DNA of 33,450 bases. Source: a virus. The stretch spans positions 1 through 33,450 of IMG/VR virus record IMGVR_UViG_3300032084_002184. One strand, 5' to 3'. Of this stretch, positions 9,662 through 18,575 are shown piece after piece; the stretch's first letter is position 1, and every line of letters starts with the position of its first letter. The notes under the pieces were generated by a model. The model did no database searches, was not told the DNA's origin, and saw only the letters and a list, made by a program, of their open reading frames with translations. The position numbers were made by a program, and so were the translations under genes.

Positions 9662-11602
9662 ATGAATAAAAAATATGAAATAAACTACACTTTTCCTAAT
9701 TGCTTATCAGAATATAGTGGTACTATATCTATCACAGATTTAACGAATGGTAATTTATCCATGACATGGTTGAATTTACCAGAAACAGCTGTGATAAATA
9801 GTAAAGGTATGTCTGTTAATAATTTACAATGCGGCATATATGAATTGGATATATACGACACTAGCACAGATCAAAACCACAAAGAAATTATAGATATTAC
9901 ATGCTTTAACGACCTAACCCTCGATCTTGTACAAATAGATGACTTAAATTGTATAAATGATATGGGCGTTTTAAATATTAGTTGGTCTGGAGGACAGGCT
10001 CCTTATAAAGTGTCTTTAAATTCTGATAGTGTCTCAACTAACGATACTCATTTATCTTATGATATTATAGCTAATAAAAAATACAAATTAACTATTAAAG
10101 ATAGTAATAACTGCATACTGAGCAAATCAGATATTATAAAAACTATTAAACCCATGAAAGTTGAAATAGGTTGGGAATCTATTAAACATAATGGTGGTGT
10201 TTCTGGAGATGTTTTTTATAAAATTCAAGGAGGTGTTGAGCCATATAAAGTAGCTTGGTTTACCCAAAAAGATACCAATCATCCATTAATTATAAATCAA
10301 AATCATATTCAAAATAAACTACAAAGTAATCATTATAAACTAATGGTAACAGACTCTGTTGGATGTTCTATAGATAAATCTTTCTATATTTCAGAACCAC
10401 CTCCTATTATTGTACAAACTAAAGAATCTGCTGATTATAGTTTTAAAGCAACTTATCCTAATATCAAATCAAAAAGTTTCTATAATTTAATATTATTAAA
10501 TAATTATGATAAACCTATAAAATATTTATTAAATAAAAAAATTACTTTAAAACATAAAAATATTAATAGTAAACAAAAAATTATTATGAATTATGGAAAT
10601 ATAACACTAGATGGTGTTGATTATCAGTACTTTTATATTAATCCAGGAATACCTGCTCTTAAAAGCTCGAACTCTGAATTGATAATAGAAGATGGTGATG
10701 ATTCAGAAGCATTGCTTTTATCTCATGATATAAATTTTAATAATCAAAATAAATTGCTGGTAGGTTCTGTTATATTATCAGATATTTATGATTATATATT
10801 TCATGATAATGATATAGTAGAAATTATAGATAATGATGGAAATACGCTAAAAACTTGTATAGATCAAGCACATAACCAGGCTCAATTGTATGACAATATT
10901 AATGCTTCTACAGTAATTAATTTTATTAATAGGGATAATTCTGAATCAGAAGATATTCTTAAATTATTAAATAATAGAAAATCACTTAATAATAATCAAA
11001 TTAAATGCTTAACAACAAAATATAATAATAAGATGGGTGAACTACATTGTTTAATTCACGGTGGGGACAAACAGACTCTTAAGTTAGATATTCTATATTC
11101 AGATGGTAATGTTGATACTTATGATATAGACAATAATAGTATTATTTTAAAGAATTTAACACATGGTACGTATAGAATTAAAGTTTATGATAAGTATAAT
11201 ATAGCGCATGAATATAATAGAATATATACAGGTGAATATTATGAATTCGACATTATGTCTTCTTTTGATGAAGAACAGGAAAATTGTAAGATAGCAGCTA
11301 TATCTAAGTATAATTTAGATCCTAGTTTTCTGAATAGATATGATCAAACTCCTAGTAAATTATTATTTACATCACCAGAATTCAAAAACGGGGTATTAAT
11401 TAATATATCTCCTTCAGAGTCTTGTTATGATATTATTGATGATGAAGGTAATGTTATAGAGGATTGTGGATATAAGGTTATAAATTTGGAATATGGTAAG
11501 TATAAAATATATGCACAGCACGAAGGACATGAATCTGTTGAAAAAGTGTTTTTCGTAAATTCTCCTAAGGAATTAGTAACTATAGTATTAGAAAAGGAAT
11601 AG
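9662..11602 (+). CDS. Tail protein with SprB-like Ig-fold repeats
   Basis: 646 aa. The first 245 residues form three repeats (about 10-85, 90-160 and 165-245) with the SprB/PKD-like pattern: opening Cys or Gly, then G-G-x-x-P-Y-K-V (GGQAPYKV, GGVEPYKV), then a G/K-x-Y-x-L-x-I/V-x-D strand, then a D-S-x-x-C ending. Repeats of this type are known from Bacteroidota surface adhesins such as SprB. The rest is AT-rich and Asn/Asp/Ile-rich with two looser repeats (around 470-525 and 575-640) sharing the ending G-x-Y-x-I-x-V/A. Codon use is noticeably more AT-rich than in the flanking genes. The position among tail genes suggests an exposed, possibly receptor-facing protein, which is inference. The nearest AGGA lies only two bases before the ATG; the AAAGGA further upstream is the likelier ribosome site. 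Confidence 0.5.
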   Translation: MNKKYEINYTFPNCLSEYSGTISITDLTNGNLSMTWLNLPETAVINSKGMSVNNLQCGIYELDIYDTSTDQNHKEIIDITCFNDLTLDLVQIDDLNCINDMGVLNISWSGGQAPYKVSLNSDSVSTNDTHLSYDIIANKKYKLTIKDSNNCILSKSDIIKTIKPMKVEIGWESIKHNGGVSGDVFYKIQGGVEPYKVAWFTQKDTNHPLIINQNHIQNKLQSNHYKLMVTDSVGCSIDKSFYISEPPPIIVQTKESADYSFKATYPNIKSKSFYNLILLNNYDKPIKYLLNKKITLKHKNINSKQKIIMNYGNITLDGVDYQYFYINPGIPALKSSNSELIIEDGDDSEALLLSHDINFNNQNKLLVGSVILSDIYDYIFHDNDIVEIIDNDGNTLKTCIDQAHNQAQLYDNINASTVINFINRDNSESEDILKLLNNRKSLNNNQIKCLTTKYNNKMGELHCLIHGGDKQTLKLDILYSDGNVDTYDIDNNSIILKNLTHGTYRIKVYDKYNIAHEYNRIYTGEYYEFDIMSSFDEEQENCKIAAISKYNLDPSFLNRYDQTPSKLLFTSPEFKNGVLINISPSESCYDIIDDEGNVIEDCGYKVINLEYGKYKIYAQHEGHESVEKVFFVNSPKELVTIVLEKE

Positions 11603-11604
11603 TA

Positions 11605-12531
11605 ATGTCTAGCTCTAAAGCTTTTAATTGTGAAATTGTAAATATATCATGTAATTTAGGTTTTGGTGCCAGTGAGTCTAGTGTAAATTTAACATTAGTA
11701 GAGTGTGGTACTCCTTATGATGGCTCTTTAGGTTGTGTATATACTATTAATGTTGGTGGTTTTAATTTTACTGGTGTTTTAGCTGATCATACTTATCAAC
11801 AGTCTTCTTCAGGTTTGGTGTGGACAGTTAGACTTACTGATGGTAGGCAAAGTTTAACAAATGTTTCGGTGATACTAAATGACTATTACTGTAATATTGA
11901 TACTCCTAATTTAATTAATGTTTTAGCTTTGTTGGAGCCTTCTATTTGTGAATTCAGTTGCAGTGACTTTATGGCGTCTTTAAAAGACGATACCGGAATA
12001 TTAATGCTGTATATTCTAAGAGCTCTTAATGGTCAATCATGTTTATTACCCGTTTGTGGTGTTACGCTTAATATAGATTTGTCTCAGGTGATTGATATAT
12101 GTCCGGCATATTTAAAGATTAATGATACGCACTCTAATGTTTTAAACATAATAGATCAAGCTTGCCAGGAAGCTGGTTATGACTTTTTTATTCAAATTGA
12201 AGGCAGTTCTTTTGTAGCTGTTCCTATTAGTAAAAAAGTTGCTCCTCCATCCGGAGCTTTACAAACTTTATTAAATACTATCTCTGCAAGTAACTGTGGT
12301 GGTGAAGCCAATATTGATTTTAGATATGGTGAAGAAGCAGCTTATGAACCAAGCAAAAAATTTGTCATTGGAGAAAATATACACTATTTAATGCAAATAG
12401 ATAAAGCGGGGGATTGTGATAATAAACCCAATGACGGAACAATTGGAGGCGTTCCCGATACTGGTGTCATTGACGATCCGGTTGTTACAGGTTTAGCTCT
12501 AACACCATTACCAGAATATAAAGGAGATTAA
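11605..12531 (+). CDS. Baseplate/tail hub-like protein
   Basis: 308 aa, starting two bases after the previous stop, with AAAAGGA seven bases before the ATG. The N-terminal 110 residues are beta-rich with Cys at regular spacing. Residues about 165-215 read L-K-I-N-D-T-H-S-N-V-L onward, then a G-Y-D-F-F-I strand, a layout seen in hub proteins of tailed phages (the Tal or gpD-like domain that threads the tail tip). The C-terminus is a Gly/Asp/Pro tail ending in Y-K-G-D. Identification as a hub component is tentative and leans on gene order (tape measure, then baseplate genes). It contains at least a dozen Cys, as do its neighbours. Confidence 0.4.
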   Translation: MSSSKAFNCEIVNISCNLGFGASESSVNLTLVECGTPYDGSLGCVYTINVGGFNFTGVLADHTYQQSSSGLVWTVRLTDGRQSLTNVSVILNDYYCNIDTPNLINVLALLEPSICEFSCSDFMASLKDDTGILMLYILRALNGQSCLLPVCGVTLNIDLSQVIDICPAYLKINDTHSNVLNIIDQACQEAGYDFFIQIEGSSFVAVPISKKVAPPSGALQTLLNTISASNCGGEANIDFRYGEEAAYEPSKKFVIGENIHYLMQIDKAGDCDNKPNDGTIGGVPDTGVIDDPVVTGLALTPLPEYKGD

Positions 12532-12534
12532 AGT

Positions 12535-15500
12535 ATGGCATGTTCAGTCAATATGTTTTTTGGTGAAAGGTTATTAGCCAATGGCACTTTTGAAATATTC
12601 ATGTCTGAGCAAGATCAAGTATATATAGAGAATTATGATTGTACCATGATATCTAAAGCTCTTGGTTTAAATTTTACAGATTTTACATTAACAGAGGAAG
12701 AACTTTTAGCCACTGCTAGTATGTCGTGTTGGACTTCTTACATAGGAACCCCTACCGCCAACCAAACAGAGCTTTTTGGGTATAAGGTTTTTGAATCTCT
12801 TTTTGGTGCTGACGGCTTAGCTAAGCTGCGTGACCTAGTAGCAGATAATTTTGAAGATTTAGCATTAAACCAAAATACTGGAGCTATGAATTCTCATATG
12901 AACTCTATAGCTAAAGAAGATGCGGCTGTTAATATCCCTAAATTAGAACAAGCTCATGCTTGGATTTCTAGTATACATAGTGATTTTTATGGAAAACAAT
13001 ACTTAATACAAATAGGAGACGATACGGCTGGGGTTTGTATTAAAGATAGATTTGGTAATATTCCAGCAGGTAATATTAAAATTGAGTCTGAGGGTGGTTT
13101 ATATTATTCTAGCGACTCTCCTGCTTCTGGTGGGGCGTGGCCAAATGCTGGACAGGTTCAGGTATTAGGTTTAAATGTAGGTTCTGAAACTTTATTATTT
13201 CAAGAATCGGATAATCGTATAGGCGCTTTTGTTAAACTATCAGATTATAAAAATGTTTCTAAGTATAATCATACATGGGAAGTTGATTTATCTTCTTTAA
13301 GTGATGATAATTTTTATAAACAGGGAGAAGACTTATTTATTAAAGCTGGCTTATCAGACGCCTTGTATCAGTATGATAACAAACAATATATTTTACTAGA
13401 AATGTCTGCTGTCCCCAGATTGCAGATTAAAGGGGATGGTGAGCTATGCCCGGCTAATCTTATGAGTCAAGGCGCTATTGCTGTGATGGCTTTATTTGAA
13501 AGTCATTACAGTGATGTTGATACAGCTCTTCAGGATATATTTTGTGATGACCCAAATAACACTAAGAACGGTACTGTTCCTAATAGATCAGCATTTAATG
13601 TTTTAAATAGTAATAAGCCTTCTATAGTTCCAGATAATTTTATCTGTCCTATGAAAAGCAATTTATTTGTATATGGTCCCTGGTTTCATCAAACAAATCC
13701 AGTTGGAGGCACAATAGTAGATCCTAATAAAGAATTATGTCCTTGGAGATTTAGCGATGGTAATGATGATGGTTATACTAGAATGGATGTATATGGAAAC
13801 TTAATAGCAAATGATGGACCTAGAGGTTTACAGAAGCAAGAATCTGGTTCTATTACAGTAGCAGCATTACCTTCTTATAATCTCGGTCATATAGTTGCAC
13901 AAAATGCGGCTACTCTTACTGATATTAGTATTAGCATAGGTGAAAGTGGTTATACAACTACTTATAATTTTCAAACATATACTCCAAAATTCGGTAGTCC
14001 TGGTAGAGCATTAAAGGATTTATGGTCTAAAAGCTATCAATCGATGTCTTATTTAAATAAATATTTTAAAGATCAAAAATTAGAATTAAATAAATTAATT
14101 AATAATAATGATATCAGATTACAAGATGCACAAGCTAGAAGATTTGATGTTGATGGTGCTGTTAGTAGTGGCGTTTCTGAAGATGCTGGTAAAGGAGCTA
14201 CAACATCATCAAGTAGTCCGGGTGTTATTTTATTTTCTGGATTTTTCTACAGAGATAAAGAAGATAATGCGCAAGGAGGTGCGGATTCACATGATGGATC
14301 GTCAGTTGAGATGACTCCTTGTTCTAAATGTAGAGACAGCACTACTGACCAAAACATCCCTGAGAAATCTGTAGACTCTGACGGTAATATTTTACAGAAT
14401 AGACCATTTTCTATGTTGGAGAAAGCATATAGTTGGGAACATATTAAAGAAAATACTTTTAAAAGATTAGCTTTATCAAGTTTAGATTTAATTTTTGGAG
14501 GCATTAGCACGAAAACTCAAGAGGATCAAGAAGCAGAACTACCCAGACTATCATTATATACAAATTATGATGCCGATTATTCAGAATGGTCGGATAAAGA
14601 AGATGATGAGGATCCTGGAAGACCACCTAAGTCTAGACCAAGATTAGAAATACCTCCTTTTGAATTTATGAATGAATTAGAGTACGACCTACCCATACAT
14701 CAGCAATATTTAAATAGTGTTACTTCGGGAACCATGTTAAGTAGCTGGGACGATAGATCTAATTCTAGCACTAAAGGATTTATTGCGTATTTAATTAGTG
14801 CTGGTGAAACATATGAAGATTTTAAATTAACTATTTTAGATGAAAATGAAACCGATAGACAAGAATTTGATAATTTTAGATATAATGCTTTAAGAGGACC
14901 TTTAACTCTACAGTCTTGGGGTTACGACACATCTGGAAAACCTATCCCTAACGCCATAGACTCAGCTAACAACACAGAACGAGGTAAGTTTAGAAGAAAA
15001 GGACTCAAAGACAAGTTTTTAAAAGATTGGCTTGAAAATCCCAAATCATGGCCTGTAGGACCTATAGATTTAAGATGGGACAGAGAAAGAGGGGTTTGGG
15101 TATCTCCTCCAGCCAATAAAATTGTGGTAGCTAGATTGACGCAAAATTTGAATAAATTTGGTGTCGCAGAAGCTGAGCTTATAGATCCAGAAGCTGGTTC
15201 AGCTTCGTTCTACGAGTATTATGATATATGGGATAAAGATGGCAGAAATATTAAAGTTGCATTAACTAAAACTAAAATTAAAGTATATGATTTTCTTGGT
15301 ATCGACTTATGTAAATGCGATCATGTTTATGCTTACTATGACGATAATAGATATATCGTTTTAGAAAGTAGTAGAGCTTATAAAGACCCCAATGAGCTAT
15401 GTTGTACAACAGCAACTCCTGTTCCTTCGCCTCACACAACAATACCAACTTCGTGTTGGTGTAATTTAGAATGTCTACAGACTCTTAAAGGATATCAAGA

Positions 15501-15612
15501 AGGTAAGCATCAAGCTTTGGTTCATAAGTCTGAAACTGGTGGTCCCGATTGTTTAGTTTGGGAAGATATTGTTGAATGCTATACACCCCCTCCTGAGCAT
15601 TTTATAGAATAA
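12535..15612 (+). CDS. Large tail/baseplate protein, probable hub or host-contact component
   Basis: 1025 aa, preceded by a strong AAAGGAGA Shine-Dalgarno, and the last gene of the + unit. Mixed alpha/beta sequence with no catalytic motif recognised. Around residues 465-500 it carries I-S-I-S-I-G-E-S-G-Y-T-T-T-Y-N-F-x-T-Y, a beta motif I associate with the central baseplate or hub proteins of long-tailed phages; this is followed by a coiled-coil-like helix (about 505-535). The C-terminal 110 residues are Cys-rich (C-K-C, C-C-T-T, C-W-C-x-x-x-C and further Cys) with a Pro/Thr linker. Order and size fit the largest baseplate or tail-tip protein, downstream of the tape measure gene. The exact role is not determined. 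Confidence 0.45.
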   Translation: MACSVNMFFGERLLANGTFEIFMSEQDQVYIENYDCTMISKALGLNFTDFTLTEEELLATASMSCWTSYIGTPTANQTELFGYKVFESLFGADGLAKLRDLVADNFEDLALNQNTGAMNSHMNSIAKEDAAVNIPKLEQAHAWISSIHSDFYGKQYLIQIGDDTAGVCIKDRFGNIPAGNIKIESEGGLYYSSDSPASGGAWPNAGQVQVLGLNVGSETLLFQESDNRIGAFVKLSDYKNVSKYNHTWEVDLSSLSDDNFYKQGEDLFIKAGLSDALYQYDNKQYILLEMSAVPRLQIKGDGELCPANLMSQGAIAVMALFESHYSDVDTALQDIFCDDPNNTKNGTVPNRSAFNVLNSNKPSIVPDNFICPMKSNLFVYGPWFHQTNPVGGTIVDPNKELCPWRFSDGNDDGYTRMDVYGNLIANDGPRGLQKQESGSITVAALPSYNLGHIVAQNAATLTDISISIGESGYTTTYNFQTYTPKFGSPGRALKDLWSKSYQSMSYLNKYFKDQKLELNKLINNNDIRLQDAQARRFDVDGAVSSGVSEDAGKGATTSSSSPGVILFSGFFYRDKEDNAQGGADSHDGSSVEMTPCSKCRDSTTDQNIPEKSVDSDGNILQNRPFSMLEKAYSWEHIKENTFKRLALSSLDLIFGGISTKTQEDQEAELPRLSLYTNYDADYSEWSDKEDDEDPGRPPKSRPRLEIPPFEFMNELEYDLPIHQQYLNSVTSGTMLSSWDDRSNSSTKGFIAYLISAGETYEDFKLTILDENETDRQEFDNFRYNALRGPLTLQSWGYDTSGKPIPNAIDSANNTERGKFRRKGLKDKFLKDWLENPKSWPVGPIDLRWDRERGVWVSPPANKIVVARLTQNLNKFGVAEAELIDPEAGSASFYEYYDIWDKDGRNIKVALTKTKIKVYDFLGIDLCKCDHVYAYYDDNRYIVLESSRAYKDPNELCCTTATPVPSPHTTIPTSCWCNLECLQTLKGYQEGKHQALVHKSETGGPDCLVWEDIVECYTPPPEHFIE

Positions 15613-15632
15613 ATTTATACATTTCAAAGTAT

Positions 15633-15666
15633 AAAAAAAAGGCAACAGAATTAACTGCTGCCTTTA
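15633..15666. terminator. Terminator between convergent units
   Basis: An inverted repeat with arms AAAGGCA (15638-15644) and TGCCTTT (15659-15665), with inner CAG/CTG pairing after one mismatch. On the - strand it is followed by eight T (15633-15640), a classical intrinsic terminator for the replication unit ending at 15693. On the + strand the hairpin is followed only by a short TTTAAAAT, so it may also stop the tail transcripts, less strongly. Confidence 0.85.
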
Positions 15667-15692
15667 AAATATACTATAAAGAGATAATAGTA

Positions 15693-16016
15693 TTATTTTT
15701 TATTAGGCTCCCATTTGTACCAGCCGTTATTAGGAAGGTATTTACCATCTGCATCTTTTCTTTTAGGAAAGAGAGTTCCTCCTTTTTTGTGCTGGCCATA
15801 CGATAGAAGAGCGCCACAATCCATGCATCTTAATTCATAATATTCGTTGTCATCTACAACCCTTACTACAAATTTGATATTCTCAGATCCACATACTCCA
15901 CATTTTTTTTCAGAAAAAATTTCTTGAACCATTGCAAGTTCTTTGAAAATCTCTTTCTGACCAGTTCCTTCTAGTTCGAATTCCAATTTATCATTAGGTT
16001 TAAATTTTAATTTCAT
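15693..16016 (-). CDS. Zn-ribbon protein, recombination-associated
   Basis: 107 aa. The centre holds a four-Cys zinc ribbon, C-G-V-C-G and, about 25 residues on, C-M-D-C-G, followed by G-Q-H-K-K-G-G-T-L-F-P-K-R and a Trp/Asn-rich end. I know this arrangement from small phage proteins encoded beside recombination genes, but no biochemical role is assigned. The start codon overlaps the stop of the Rad52-like gene (ATGA), so the two are probably translated together. It is the last gene before the terminator. DNA or RNA binding is inferred from the zinc ribbon only. Confidence 0.5.
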   Translation of the reverse strand: MKLKFKPNDKLEFELEGTGQKEIFKELAMVQEIFSEKKCGVCGSENIKFVVRVVDDNEYYELRCMDCGALLSYGQHKKGGTLFPKRKDADGKYLPNNGWYKWEPNKK

Positions 16017-16747
16017 ATTATACTCCAGTTGTTAACGTATCCTCGAAATACAGTAGGTATTTCTTCTGTTTTTTGTTGATATCCAGATAACTCTCTAATA
16101 ACCTTCAGAGCGTCCCCATGCAATATGCTTTTTATATTATCTGTTTTTATATCTAATGATTTAATAATTTCTAATACATTAATATCTAATCTTTTAGCTA
16201 TTACATCAATAAAATTGATCTGATTATTAGTAATTTTGGTAACATTATCTGCACCGATGTCGTCTTCTGTAGTATCTACAACCTCTTCAGCAGCAACAAC
16301 TTTTCTTAATCTTAAACCTCGTCGTAATGCCCTACCTTCTGCTCTAGTTTCAGCTACCGCAACAGGATGATTTCGAAAAACCTTGTCGCAATTACCCCAA
16401 TATACATCTGCTGCGCCATTAATAGTTCTAATTCTCAAAGAATCGTTTAAAGATTTATCGTTTAGGTAATAACTTAAAGAGTGTATGACAGTAGCTCTTT
16501 TTTCATTACTTGGTTGAGGAGACTGCACAACTTCTGATGTAGATTCTATAATAACACAATCTAGTGCTAATTCAAATATTCTCCTCAATCCATCGGTTGT
16601 TGGGTTACCACTGATTTTCTCATCTTCCGATAAAAAACCTAAAACATGGTCTGTCCATCCTATATCTGTGATTTTAGGCTCTTCTAGTTTAGTAGCCTTA
16701 GTCGTTGTTGTGGGTTCTTCTTTTTTAACCGCTTTAGTTCTAGGCAT
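16013..16747 (-). CDS. Rad52-like single-strand annealing protein (probable)
   Basis: 244 aa. After a Lys/Thr/Pro-rich N-terminal 28 residues, the core (about 45-155) ends in V-A-E-T-R-A-E-G-R-A-L-R-R-G-L-R, resembling the A-x-T-R-A-x-x-R-A-L signature of Rad52/Rad22-type annealing proteins. It also contains S-E-V-V-Q-S-P and R-A-T-V-I-H-S strands and a G-A-A-D-V-Y-W motif. The C-terminal 70 residues contain a helical I-T-N-N-Q-I-N-F-I-D-V-I-A module, a small domain often appended to phage annealing proteins. A Rad52-like annealer would act with SSB in recombination-dependent replication. The family call is from motif memory, without alignment. The start overlaps the upstream stop by one base (TAATG). 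Confidence 0.5.
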   Translation of the reverse strand: MPRTKAVKKEEPTTTTKATKLEEPKITDIGWTDHVLGFLSEDEKISGNPTTDGLRRIFELALDCVIIESTSEVVQSPQPSNEKRATVIHSLSYYLNDKSLNDSLRIRTINGAADVYWGNCDKVFRNHPVAVAETRAEGRALRRGLRLRKVVAAEEVVDTTEDDIGADNVTKITNNQINFIDVIAKRLDINVLEIIKSLDIKTDNIKSILHGDALKVIRELSGYQQKTEEIPTVFRGYVNNWSII

Positions 16748-17532
16748 TATTTGTCCTCTATTTCTATAGATGTAGTTGAAGATTTGTTTATAGTATTAAT
16801 CGCCTCAATAAGTTTATGGTACAACATTAAAGATCTAGAATTAGAAAAATCATTGGTTTGCTTCACTCTAACTAACTTCCAACCCCTACCTATGATAAGC
16901 CCGCTTTTCTTTTGGTCGTATTTTCGATTTCTATCGAGAACATCTTGACCCCAAACTGGCAGAAAGTGTGAAGGACCATCAACCTCTATTGCTATATTCA
17001 TTGTAGGTAGAAATAGGTCAATTTGCAATTTAGTATTTGCTAATACTTGTTCTTTATGAAATTCTACTTTATATCCGTCTTTGATAAGTTCTTGTAGGAT
17101 AAAGTGTTCAAGCTTCGAGCCTATTTTACTACTATTTCTTACAGCATCATTCGCTTTAGCAAGCATATCAGCTTTTTGCTCTTCGCTTTTTTGTTCCCAT
17201 AATATTTTAGACTTTGCTCTTTTTTCGTCCTTAGTTTTCTGATCGGCCTTCGCCCAATTCTGTAAAATTTTAGTACCTATTTTATCTTTTTCCTCTTGAG
17301 ATCTTTGTTTACCTTTTGTTGGATGTTTATGAACACCCTTTTCTAAGGCATTCTTTTGAGCTTGTGATTTACTTCTAATTGGTATATGAAGTCTCTTTGC
17401 GTCTCGCAAAATCTTATTAGTATAAGTATCAAATTGTTTTGCAATAGCCTGAAAACTTTTAGACTCGTCTAGATATAAGTCTGTAATAATTTTTAATTTT
17501 TCTTTATCGTTTAATGAATCATATTTACTCAT
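16747..17532 (-). CDS. Homing-type endonuclease (VSR-like/EDxHD) with NUMOD3 region
   Basis: 261 aa. Residues 1-55 look like a helix-turn-helix (S-F-Q-A-I-A-K-Q-F-D then K-I-L-R-D-A-K-R-L). Residues 70-125 carry basic NUMOD3-like sequence (K-G-K-Q-R-S-Q-E-E-K-D-K-I-G). Residues 140-235 form a VSR/PD-(D/E)XK-like nuclease core: L-E-H-F-I-L-Q-E-L, then Q-I-D-L-F-L-P (D172), then I-E-V-D-G-P-S-H (E183, D185, H189) and a final W-K-L-V-R-V strand. Proteins of this kind are free-standing or intron-borne homing endonucleases in phages. It overlaps the upstream gene by eight bases, so it sits inside the operon rather than in an obvious intron. No intron structure was seen around it. Confidence 0.7.
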   Translation of the reverse strand: MSKYDSLNDKEKLKIITDLYLDESKSFQAIAKQFDTYTNKILRDAKRLHIPIRSKSQAQKNALEKGVHKHPTKGKQRSQEEKDKIGTKILQNWAKADQKTKDEKRAKSKILWEQKSEEQKADMLAKANDAVRNSSKIGSKLEHFILQELIKDGYKVEFHKEQVLANTKLQIDLFLPTMNIAIEVDGPSHFLPVWGQDVLDRNRKYDQKKSGLIIGRGWKLVRVKQTNDFSNSRSLMLYHKLIEAINTINKSSTTSIEIEDK

Positions 17533-17896
17533 TAATAATCTCCTGAATACTTTTTATAAAATTTTCATCTTCTTGTTTCACAGATACAGTCCTATAGTCT
17601 TTTAGTTTATCCCCACCTTCATCTTCTGATAATAAAATTATATTATCTTTAGTGAACCCTAAATCTACAAGTACTTGAGCATCCTTTTTGTCTGCAACAA
17701 TGATATAGCTTGATGCTTTGTTTATATACTGTAAATAAAATGTATGAAAAATAACTATATTTTGTTTATAAATTTCATACTTATCACAAACAACTATACT
17801 AGAACCAATGCTTATATTTGATGTTATAAATTCAAATATTTTTAATAAATTATCGTCTGTTTTCTGTATACAGTTTTTATAAAGAATAAGTGTCAT
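17525..17896 (-). CDS. Hypothetical protein in sugar-enzyme cassette
   Basis: 123 aa, ATG start, overlapping the preceding gene by 20 bases and the following endonuclease gene by 8. Alternating beta and alpha segments are visible (S-S-I-V-V-C-D, N-I-V-I-F-H-T, S-Y-I-I-V-A-D, D-N-I-I-L-L-S), suggesting a small Rossmann-like fold, perhaps one lobe of a GT-B glycosyltransferase. No catalytic motif was recognised. Function unknown; context places it with the glycosyltransferase group upstream. Confidence 0.6.
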   Translation of the reverse strand: MTLILYKNCIQKTDDNLLKIFEFITSNISIGSSIVVCDKYEIYKQNIVIFHTFYLQYINKASSYIIVADKKDAQVLVDLGFTKDNIILLSEDEGGDKLKDYRTVSVKQEDENFIKSIQEIINE

Positions 17897-18575
17897 ATTT
17901 TTTTATCAATCTTTTAATTTTTTTTAGTTGTTTGCTATCATATAAATGTAGTATATCTTCATTAATGTCATAACCCTGTATATCAACCCCGTGTTGTATC
18001 AGAGTATTTATAATCTCAAATAGGTACATTCCCTTCTTACTATATTGTTTAATAATATGTTTAAAAACATGAATATCTTTTTTATGTATATAAAGGAATT
18101 CACATACTTTATTTTCTAAATCATAAAATACAAAGTTTACTTTTTTATCACGGTCTACTGTACAACCTATTTTCGATTCGAATTTCTTATGTTTACTAAT
18201 CATAATTGCCGTACTCATAAGTTTCAAATTAGACATAAGATTGGGATTAAAAAACATACATAGGTTCATTATTGCTATATGACTATTAGGGAATTGCTCT
18301 ATGGCACTATTTAAATAACTACCAACATTACTCATGTCATCATGAGATTGTTCTAAGTAACTAACTCTATTAGTTTTTATCCCCTCCCGCACTTCTGCAA
18401 TAGACTTTGCATCACTAATCACCATTACTTTTGATCTTTGATGAAATTTTAATATATTTTTAATTTGATGGGTTAAGAAAAAATCCTCACCAATTTTATA
18501 GGTGATATCGTTTTTAGTAATGTTTTGACATATATTAGGATTAGCTAATAATATAAAACATGTTTGTTTATTCAT
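17877..18575 (-). CDS. Degenerate sugar nucleotidyltransferase-like protein
   Basis: 232 aa from the ATG at 18575, which overlaps the upstream stop by eight bases; a TTG at 18602 in the same frame is less likely. The outline follows NTP_transferase (GT-A-like) enzymes: a first strand C-F-I-L-L-A-N, a helix leading to an I-G-E-D-F-F-L-T-H-Q-I segment, a V-M-V-I-S-D strand, an I-A-I-M-N-L-C-M-F-F-N-P segment where active enzymes carry N-G-D, and a C-terminal F-E-I-I-N-T-L-I-Q-H-G helix typical of the family. The Gly-rich NTP loop and the metal-binding Asp of N-G-D are missing, so catalysis is doubtful. The fold call is inference from pattern. Confidence 0.5.
   Translation of the reverse strand: MNKQTCFILLANPNICQNITKNDITYKIGEDFFLTHQIKNILKFHQRSKVMVISDAKSIAEVREGIKTNRVSYLEQSHDDMSNVGSYLNSAIEQFPNSHIAIMNLCMFFNPNLMSNLKLMSTAIMISKHKKFESKIGCTVDRDKKVNFVFYDLENKVCEFLYIHKKDIHVFKHIIKQYSKKGMYLFEIINTLIQHGVDIQGYDINEDILHLYDSKQLKKIKRLIKKYDTYSL

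Noticed and set aside
15613-15692. A small gene in the convergent intergenic region
   Set aside because: No start with adequate length; the bases are accounted for by the terminator hairpin and T-tract.
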